A stretch of DNA of 6,599 nt, from contig URRT01000100.1 in the NCBI GenBank assembly GCA_900550355.1, positions 1-6,599 on the forward strand, in the 5' to 3' direction. This DNA comes from an uncultured Collinsella sp. (GTDB lineage: Bacteria; Actinomycetota; Coriobacteriia; Coriobacteriales; Coriobacteriaceae). Below the pieces are notes generated by a model that saw only the letters and a program-made list of their open reading frames with translations, made no database searches and had not been told where the DNA came from. Positions 1-4,463 of the stretch are shown here, piece by piece. A program made the translations under genes and the position numbers. Within the stretch, counting starts at the first letter, position 1. Every line of letters begins with the position of its first letter.

Positions 1-300
1 GGCGATGCGTCCGAGGCCCCGTTTATCGCCCACCCTACGCGGGCCTTCGCAGCCACGGACGTCGACAGCGACCACTTCCCCATCGTGCCCGCCAAGGCTC
101 TCGACATGATTATCGTGCCGCTCGTGGCTTTCGACCGCACCGGCGCGCGCCTGGGCTACGGCGGAGGCTGCTACGACCGCTACCTGCCCACGCTTTCGGC
201 AACATGCCAGGTCGTCGGCATCGCCCTTGACGAGCAGCGTGTCGACCACGTTCCCACCAATGCCCACGACCTGCCGCTGCCCCACATCGTCAGCGCCTAA
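1..300 (+). CDS. 5-formyltetrahydrofolate cyclo-ligase, C-terminal part (5' end outside window)
   Basis: The open frame runs from the first base to a TAA at 298-300, giving 99 residues of a protein that begins upstream of the window. The enzyme (also called 5,10-methenyltetrahydrofolate synthetase, EC 6.3.3.2) uses ATP to convert 5-formyl-THF to 5,10-methenyl-THF, returning stored folate to cytosolic one-carbon metabolism. The family signature is plain: a hydrophobic strand DMIIVPLVAFD (residues 35-45), then RTGARLGYGGGCYDRYL (46-62), the Gly-rich substrate/nucleotide-binding loop, and the usual C-terminal GIALDEQ and PTNAHDLPL segments. A GTG at 85 could be read as a start but lies inside the conserved domain, so the frame is a truncated gene and not a small gene. 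It converges on metA with a 23-nt gap and no clear terminator between them. One-carbon supply and methionine synthesis are related, but convergent genes do not form an operon. Confidence 0.93.
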   Translation, partial: GDASEAPFIAHPTRAFAATDVDSDHFPIVPAKALDMIIVPLVAFDRTGARLGYGGGCYDRYLPTLSATCQVVGIALDEQRVDHVPTNAHDLPLPHIVSA

Positions 301-323
301 ATGCCAGCGTACCTCCCGACGGC

Positions 324-1250
324 CTAGTGCTCCTCGCCGGCGCGGGCCAGGTCGTAGGGCGTGGTCTGGTAGACGTAGTAGTTGAGCCAGTTGGTGTAGA
401 GCAACTGAGCCTGGCTGCGCCAGACGTTGCGCGGCTCGGCCGAGGGGTCGTCACCTGGGAAGTAATGCGCCGGCACTTGAGGGTTGAGGCCGCGCTTCAC
501 GTCGCGCTCGTACTCCAGACGCAGCGTGTCGGTATCGTACTCGGGATGGCCAAATACAAAGAAGCGACGGCTGTCGGTCGACTTGACGATGTACAGGCCC
601 ACCTCGTCGGACACAGCCACAACCTCAAGCTGCGGCTCGGCCTCCACGTCCTCGCGGCGCACATCGGTGTTGCGCGAATGCACGGCATAAAAGCGGTCGT
701 CAAAACCACGGACCAGCGGGCTTTGCGGCTTCACCAGATAATGCTCGAACACGCCGCTCGCCTTTGCCGGCAGGTCGTGCTTCTGGATACCGTAGTGGTG
801 ATACAGGCCCGCCTGCGCGCCCCAACAAATGTGCAACGTAGAATGCACGTGCGTGGTGGACCAATCCATAATCTGGCAGAGCTCGGGCCAGTAGTCGACC
901 TCCTCGAACGGCATCTGCTCCACCGGCGCGCCCGTGATGATCAGGCCGTCGTAGTGGATGTCGCGGATGTCGTCGAACGTGCGGTAGAACGTCTCCAGGT
1001 GGCCAGCGCTCACGTGCGTGGCCTCGTGCGTCTTGGTGCGCAGCAGGTCCACCTCCACCTGTAGCGGCGTGTTGGAGAGCTTGCGCATGATCTGCGTCTC
1101 GGTGGCGATCTTGGTGGGCATGAGGTTGAGGATGAGCACGCGCAGCGGACGGATGTCCTGGTGCAGCGCGCGGTACTCGGTCATGACAAAGATGTTCTCG
1201 CTCTCGAGCTGCGCGGCGGCAGGGAGGGCGTCGGGGATGCGAATGGGCAT
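324..1250 (-). CDS. metA: Homoserine O-acyltransferase MetA, predicted acetyl-CoA type
   Basis: The 308-residue protein is full length for the MetA family. It activates the hydroxyl of L-homoserine as an acyl ester, the first committed step of methionine synthesis, in the cytosol. The fold is a class I glutamine-amidotransferase-like domain. The nucleophile Cys142 sits in HICWGAQAG, and His235 and Glu237 sit in FGHPEYD, matching the canonical numbering exactly. The C-terminal family signature TNWLNYYVYQTTPYDL (286-301) is present. Residue 111 is Glu, in GAPVEQMPFEEVDYW. Glu here is known from structural and mutational work on MetA to favour acetyl-CoA, whereas Gly favours succinyl-CoA, so homoserine O-acetyltransferase is the likelier activity. 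The ATG at 1250 is supported by a TAAGGAG ribosome site 6-7 nt upstream on the minus strand (about 1255-1261). The gene is divergent from the hydroxyacid dehydrogenase; I recognise no SAM riboswitch, T-box or clear -35/-10 pair ahead of it. Assignment is very secure; acyl donor is inferred. Confidence 0.96.
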   Translation of the reverse strand: MPIRIPDALPAAAQLESENIFVMTEYRALHQDIRPLRVLILNLMPTKIATETQIMRKLSNTPLQVEVDLLRTKTHEATHVSAGHLETFYRTFDDIRDIHYDGLIITGAPVEQMPFEEVDYWPELCQIMDWSTTHVHSTLHICWGAQAGLYHHYGIQKHDLPAKASGVFEHYLVKPQSPLVRGFDDRFYAVHSRNTDVRREDVEAEPQLEVVAVSDEVGLYIVKSTDSRRFFVFGHPEYDTDTLRLEYERDVKRGLNPQVPAHYFPGDDPSAEPRNVWRSQAQLLYTNWLNYYVYQTTPYDLARAGEEH

Positions 1251-1395
1251 GGATGCTCCTTACGAGTCAGTTGCAGCTATGGTACAACGAGCAGCCCTAT
1301 CCGCGCGAGCACATCGCCCAGCGATGCCGTCAGCGGCCCAAATCACCCCAAAAGTAGAGATTAAGGCATGTCCCAAAAATCTGCGGCGCTTTATC

Positions 1396-1424
1396 CTAGC
1401 AAAGTGGTAGCAGGACGCTACAAT
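1396..1424 (+). promoter_or_regulatory. Probable promoter of the hydroxyacid dehydrogenase gene
   Basis: A good -10 hexamer TACAAT lies at 1419-1424. Seventeen bases upstream is a poor -35 (CTAGCA, 1396-1401, 3 of 6 matches to TTGACA). Transcription would begin near 1431, giving a leader of about 31 nt that contains the AAAGGA ribosome site. No Rex-type operator (TTGTGAA and its inverted partner) is visible, although Rex commonly controls lactate dehydrogenases in Gram-positive bacteria. The strength of the call comes from the -10 box and its sensible distance from the start codon. Confidence 0.5.
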
Positions 1425-1447
1425 GGTTCGACGCGAAAAACTCGGCC

Positions 1448-1454
1448 GAAAGGA
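1448..1454 (+). promoter_or_regulatory. Ribosome binding site that decides the dehydrogenase start
   Basis: GAAAGGA ends 7 nt before the ATG at 1462. The in-frame ATG at 1423 lacks a Shine-Dalgarno sequence and overlaps the proposed -10 box, so it would lie upstream of the transcript. The 13 extra residues it would add are polar and basic and precede the conserved KIGVVGQGHVG start of the Rossmann fold. Confidence 0.75.
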
Positions 1455-1461
1455 TACATAT

Positions 1462-2439
1462 ATGTACCAGACGCGTAAGATCGGTGTGGTCGGCCAGGGC
1501 CACGTAGGAGCACATGTCGCCAACAGCCTGCTTATGCAGGGCATTGCCGATGAGCTGTACCTGTGCGATATCAACGAGGCCAAGGTGACGTCCGAGGTCC
1601 AGGACCTGCGCGACTCCCTTTCGTTTGTCCCGTATAACACCAAGATCGTCAACTGCTACGACCACTACGAGGAGCTGGCCTGCTGCGACGTCATCGTCAA
1701 CGCTGCCGGTAAGGTCGCGCTGGCCGCCGGCAACCGCGACGGCGAGCTGTTCTTTACCACCGACGCCGCCCGCACCTTTGCCAAGCGCATCGTCGACGCC
1801 GGCTTTGACGGCATCTTCGTGAGCATCTCCAACCCCTGCGACGTCGTGTGCACCGAGCTGTGGCACCTGACCGGCTACGATCCCAAGAAGATCATCGGCT
1901 CGGGCTGCGGCCTGGACTCCGCCCGCCTGCGCACCGAGATCTCCAAAAAGGTCGGCGTGAGCCCCAAGTCCGTCGACGCCTACATGATCGGCGAGCACGG
2001 CTTTAGCCAGCTGGCCGCCTTTAAGGCCGCGACCATCGCCGGCAAGAGCCTCAACGAGCTTCAGGCCGAGAACCCCGAAAAGTACGCCTTTGACCACATG
2101 GAGGTCGAGGAGCTCGCGCGCAAGGGCGGCTATGTGACCTACCAGGGCAAGCAGTGCACCGAGTACGCCGTCGCCAACTCCGCCGCGCGCGTCTGCGCCG
2201 CCGTGCTGCACAACGAGAACGCCGTGCTTTCCGCCTCCACGCTCATGACCGGCCAATATGGTGAGGAGGGCATCTTTACCTCCCTGCCGTGCGTGATCGG
2301 CGCCGAGGGCGTCGAGGAGGTCTACACGCTCGACCTGTCCGAGCACGAGCTCGAGGGCTTCCACAAGAGCTGCCAGCACATCCGCGACAACATCGCCCAG
2401 CTCGACTGGTGGGACGCCGAGGCCTACGACGCAAAGTAG
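1462..2439 (+). CDS. LDH-family L-2-hydroxyacid dehydrogenase (L-lactate / L-2-hydroxyisocaproate dehydrogenase-like)
   Basis: The 325-residue protein belongs to the NAD-dependent lactate/malate dehydrogenase family, which interconverts 2-oxoacids and L-2-hydroxyacids in the cytosol. The Rossmann motif GQGHVG is at 11-16, and Asp36 in YLCD ends strand 2, as expected for NAD(H) over NADP(H). The catalytic Asp/Arg pair is D152 and R155 (GLDSARLR), and the proton-relay His is H179 in GEHGFSQ (usual LDH GEHGDSE). The mobile loop AGKVALAAGNRDGEL (82-96) lacks the NQKPGETR-type sequence of true L-LDH. It has neither the Gln of LDH nor the Arg of malate dehydrogenase at the discriminating position, but keeps an Arg (R91) for the substrate carbonyl. 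This and GEHGxSQ recall L-2-hydroxyisocaproate dehydrogenase. Likely roles are redox balancing by lactate formation or reduction of branched-chain or aromatic 2-oxoacids. It has its own promoter and a strong terminator, so it is probably monocistronic. Family assignment is secure; substrate is uncertain. Confidence 0.88.
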   Translation: MYQTRKIGVVGQGHVGAHVANSLLMQGIADELYLCDINEAKVTSEVQDLRDSLSFVPYNTKIVNCYDHYEELACCDVIVNAAGKVALAAGNRDGELFFTTDAARTFAKRIVDAGFDGIFVSISNPCDVVCTELWHLTGYDPKKIIGSGCGLDSARLRTEISKKVGVSPKSVDAYMIGEHGFSQLAAFKAATIAGKSLNELQAENPEKYAFDHMEVEELARKGGYVTYQGKQCTEYAVANSAARVCAAVLHNENAVLSASTLMTGQYGEEGIFTSLPCVIGAEGVEEVYTLDLSEHELEGFHKSCQHIRDNIAQLDWWDAEAYDAK

Positions 2440-2481
2440 GCCGCTGGCTGCCGCAACCTTGCGAATCGAAGCGCGATACCA

Positions 2482-2522
2482 AGCGGGCCGCGCCGGAAAT
2501 CCCCGGCACGGCCCGCTTTTTT
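2482..2522 (+). terminator. Intrinsic terminator of the dehydrogenase gene
   Basis: AGCGGGCCG (2482-2490) pairs with CGGCCCGCT (2509-2517). An inner GCCGG/CCGGC pairing extends the stem, leaving a small AT-rich loop around 2497-2501. Six T residues (2517-2522) follow directly. The stop codon of the dehydrogenase is 42 nt upstream. On the minus strand the same hairpin is followed by TTGGTATC, not a T run, so it should act mainly for plus-strand transcripts. I see no separate terminator for the convergent SIS gene in 2523-2571. Confidence 0.92.
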
Positions 2523-2571
2523 GACTCACGCAGCGCCCTTACGAATCGAAGGTGAATGGTTTTCCCGTTAC

Positions 2572-3561
2572 CTAGTACTGCTCGATGCCCATGTAGCGAC
2601 GAACCTCGGGGCTGTGGTCGAACACCTTGCCGCGGGCGGCGCGCAGCTCGCAGCTCATGTTGTAGAAGAAGATCGGCTCCAGGTACGAACGCACGCTGGC
2701 GGGCACCTCGCCCACGCCGTACTCGAGCGCATCGAGCACCATGACCGTATCGGTGTGCGTGTTGAGGAACGCGAGCGCACGCTCCTCCATGGGGCGGCAC
2801 TCGCCCGATCCGAGCTGTACAAAGTAGAACACGCCGGGCTCGGTGGCTTCGAACGGGCCGTGGAAGTACTCGCCGGAGTGGATGTAGCAGCAGTGCTGTC
2901 CCTGCACCGCAGGGTGCTGCCACTGCATCTCCATGAGCGAGCAGATGGCCATGGCGTAGGTCTGGCTAAAGTTGGGGCCGGATCCCAGAATATAGAAGAA
3001 CTTGTGCTGCTGGCAGAGCTCGGCAAAGCGATCGCCCAGCTCGGCGTTGACCTTCTCGCGGGCAGCGGGCAGCAGCGCATCCATCTGCTTAAGGCCGGCG
3101 TACATGTCGGCAAGCGCCTCGTAACCCTCCTGTTGGTCGAGCAGTTCGGCGGCGATCAGAGCGCCGATACCCTGCGGTACCTCGGCCTGCGGCACGCCCT
3201 CGCCCCACGGATAGACCCAGGTGGTCCACTTGCCGTTATCGATCTTGGAGCCTTCGCAGTCGGTCATGGCCACGACCTCGGCGCCGGCAGCCAGCGCCAT
3301 CTCGCAGCCGTCGACGACCTCCTGCGTATTGCCGCTGTGGCTGCAGGCGATGACGAGCGACTTCTCGCCAAGACTCTTGGGGGCCATCAGGCAAAACTCG
3401 CGTGCCGTGTAGACCGTCGAGGTAAACGTGGTGGCCTCGCGCTTGAGCAGCTCGTTGGCCGGCATCAGGTCGATCATCGAACCGCCGCAGGCGATCCAAA
3501 AGACGTTCTCAATCTTGCCCTTGCGCTCGATAATTTCCTGAATCAGATCGTGTGCGTTCAT
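2572..3561 (-). CDS. SIS-domain sugar-phosphate deglycase/isomerase, FrlB-like
   Basis: The 329-residue protein has two SIS (sugar isomerase) domains, about 18-150 and 175-320. The first carries the phosphate-binding loop SHSGNT (74-79). The second has SGEYFHGP (229-236) with Glu231 at the place of the conserved GlmS/FrlB catalytic Glu, and then EPGVFYFVQLGSGECR. The C-terminus DHSPEVRRYMGIEQY (315-329) closely matches the end of the fructoselysine-6-phosphate deglycase FrlB (NPDERRYYGGLVEY as remembered). FrlB-type enzymes split 6-phosphorylated Amadori compounds (glycated amino acids) into glucose-6-phosphate and the amino acid. There is no glutaminase domain, so it is not GlmS. A ribosome site AAGGAGGAG lies about 9 nt before the ATG. 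The gene has its own promoter and probable operators and sits just downstream of a GntR/UTRA regulator, as frlB-type genes often do. No kinase or transporter is nearby, so the exact substrate (fructoselysine, fructose-asparagine, glucosaminate or another glycated amine) cannot be named. Confidence 0.85.
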   Translation of the reverse strand: MNAHDLIQEIIERKGKIENVFWIACGGSMIDLMPANELLKREATTFTSTVYTAREFCLMAPKSLGEKSLVIACSHSGNTQEVVDGCEMALAAGAEVVAMTDCEGSKIDNGKWTTWVYPWGEGVPQAEVPQGIGALIAAELLDQQEGYEALADMYAGLKQMDALLPAAREKVNAELGDRFAELCQQHKFFYILGSGPNFSQTYAMAICSLMEMQWQHPAVQGQHCCYIHSGEYFHGPFEATEPGVFYFVQLGSGECRPMEERALAFLNTHTDTVMVLDALEYGVGEVPASVRSYLEPIFFYNMSCELRAARGKVFDHSPEVRRYMGIEQY

Positions 3562-3590
3562 GGTGATGCTCCTCCTTGTGTGGCGCTTTT

Positions 3591-3621
3591 GAACGACGTC
3601 AGCTCGTACCTGCGGTCGTTC
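3591..3621. repeat. Inverted repeat in the SIS-gene leader
   Basis: GAACGAC (3591-3597) and GTCGTTC (3615-3621) are perfect 7-bp inverted partners separated by 17 nt. They lie in the untranslated leader of the SIS gene, 30-60 nt upstream of its ATG. The right arm overlaps the proximal operator half-site (ATAGAACGAC on the minus strand), so the left arm may be a third, oppositely oriented half-site, or the pair may form an mRNA stem. No T run follows, so it is not a terminator. Confidence 0.4.
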
Positions 3622-3634
3622 TATGTTGTCCTAT
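3618..3634 (-). promoter_or_regulatory. Proximal operator: tandem half-site pair at the SIS promoter
   Basis: The plus strand reads GTTCTAT (3618-3624), three bases, then GTCCTAT (3628-3634). These are two direct copies spaced 10 bp start to start, so they lie on one face of the helix. The pair touches the -10 box and covers the predicted transcription start, a position where a bound protein would block RNA polymerase. It matches the distal pair at 3680-3696 at 14 of 17 positions. The neighbouring GntR/UTRA protein is the obvious candidate binder, which is inference. Confidence 0.55.
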
Positions 3635-3662
3635 TTATAGCACGCATGACGACGCCCGTGAA
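3634..3662 (-). promoter_or_regulatory. Probable promoter of the SIS gene
   Basis: On the minus strand TATAAA (3634-3639) follows TTCACG (3657-3662) with a 17-bp spacer. These match the -10 and -35 consensus at 5 of 6 and 4 of 6 positions. Transcription would start near 3627, giving a leader of about 65 nt. The promoter lies between gntR and the SIS gene, so the SIS gene can be expressed separately from recQ-gntR. The -10 region is also a small pseudo-palindrome, CTAT-TT-ATAG (3631-3640). Confidence 0.6.
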
Positions 3663-3679
3663 GCCATTTCACCGAATTT

Positions 3680-3696
3680 GTTCTATATCGTTCTAT
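3680..3696 (-). promoter_or_regulatory. Distal operator: tandem half-site pair upstream of the SIS promoter
   Basis: The plus strand carries two exact copies of GTTCTAT (3680-3686 and 3690-3696), 10 bp apart start to start. They lie about 18-34 bp upstream of the -35 box and 9 bp beyond the gntR stop codon. The centre-to-centre distance to the proximal pair is 62 bp, close to six helical turns, which would suit two dimers bridging the promoter. Confidence 0.55.
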
Positions 3697-3705
3697 CTGT
3701 GGACG

Positions 3706-4461
3706 TTAGATGTCGAACACGTAGCGCGAACCCACGATCTTTTGGCGTCCGAGCAGCAAGGGCCGCTCGTCCTCATCGGTAAAGTACGCCTCCATATAGA
3801 AGAGCGGCTCGCCGACCGGCACCTCCAGCAGCGAGGCCGCCTGAGCATCGGCAAGCGCAATCTCCACAGTACAGGGGTCGGACTTGAGCGGCGCGCGGCC
3901 CGAATGCCCGGCAACGAGTGCAAAGATGGAATTGTCCGTGAGGTCCTTGTCGGCAAGCGTCTGCAGGTAGGGATGGTCGGCCAGCACAAAGGCGTTGTTC
4001 TCGAGCATGACGGGCACGCCGTCTGCCGTGCGCACGCGCTCGACAACGATGAGCTCGCAGCCGGGTTCCACACCAAAAAACGCCGCGTCCTCACGCGTCG
4101 CCGCAACCACCGTGCGCGACACCAGGCGTGCTCCAGCCACCATGTCGTTGGCGGCGCAACCCTCGGAAAAGCTCTGAACGTCACCCTTCTGGACAATCTT
4201 GCGCTTGAGCTTGGGCGCGCACACAAACGTACCCCTCCCCTGCTGGCGGTTGAGATACCCCGCGCGCGACAGCTCCTCGATGGCGCGGCGCACGGTGACG
4301 CGCCCCACGCCGTAAGACTTCGCGAGCTCCATCTCGGAAGGAATGCGCGAGCCGGATGCGTACACACCGCGCGCGATCTCGCCCTTTAGGTCGTCCATAA
4401 CCTGCTGGTACAGCGGCACGGCGGATACCTCAGAGCGCTCGGTTTTATCGTCGAATGTCAT
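3706..4461 (-). CDS. GntR-family transcriptional regulator with UTRA domain
   Basis: The 251-residue protein is typical for HutC/FrlR-type GntR regulators. Residues about 15-82 form the winged helix-turn-helix: PLYQQVMDDLKGEIARG, then IPSEMELAKSYGVGRVTVRRA with the recognition helix, and a wing ending RQQGRGTFV. Residues about 100-246 form the UTRA ligand-binding domain, with the characteristic VMLENNAFVLADHPYL stretch and a C-terminal strand ending SRYVFD. UTRA domains bind sugar phosphates, amino sugars or similar small molecules, and binding usually releases the repressor from DNA. The ATG at 4461 follows the recQ stop by 2 nt, with GGAG about 8 nt upstream inside the recQ reading frame, so its translation is probably coupled to recQ. 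The most likely target is the adjacent SIS gene, whose promoter is bracketed by repeated half-sites. The inducer may be the phosphorylated substrate of the SIS enzyme, which is inferred from pairing with an FrlB-like gene. Confidence 0.93.
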   Translation of the reverse strand: MTFDDKTERSEVSAVPLYQQVMDDLKGEIARGVYASGSRIPSEMELAKSYGVGRVTVRRAIEELSRAGYLNRQQGRGTFVCAPKLKRKIVQKGDVQSFSEGCAANDMVAGARLVSRTVVAATREDAAFFGVEPGCELIVVERVRTADGVPVMLENNAFVLADHPYLQTLADKDLTDNSIFALVAGHSGRAPLKSDPCTVEIALADAQAASLLEVPVGEPLFYMEAYFTDEDERPLLLGRQKIVGSRYVFDI

Positions 4462-4463
4462 CG

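Noticed and set aside
85..300. A 71-residue small gene starting at GTG 85
   Set aside because: The frame is open to the left edge and the GTG is inside the cyclo-ligase domain, so it is the tail of a longer gene.
301..323. Possible terminator between the convergent cyclo-ligase and metA genes
   Set aside because: The 23-nt gap has no GC-rich stem followed by T residues on either strand; transcripts may overlap or end inside the facing gene.
327..1064. 245-codon plus-strand open frame opposite metA
   Set aside because: MetA has its active site and family signatures on the opposite strand; this frame is a shadow.
1396..2529. 377-codon minus-strand open frame opposite the dehydrogenase
   Set aside because: It is Gly/Ala/Val/Leu-rich without motifs, covers the terminator and promoter of the real gene, and is explained by codon bias.
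2462..2551. CGAATCGAAG repeated at 2462-2471 and 2542-2551 around the terminator
   Set aside because: Only 10 bp is shared, with no further similarity on either side; probably chance.
2521..4389. 622-codon plus-strand open frame opposite the SIS and gntR genes
   Set aside because: It is antisense to two genes with clear family motifs. Its translation is Leu/Ala/His/Gly-rich without any recognisable domain, and it crosses two unrelated genes and their regulated intergenic gap. G/C third positions of the real genes remove stops from this frame.
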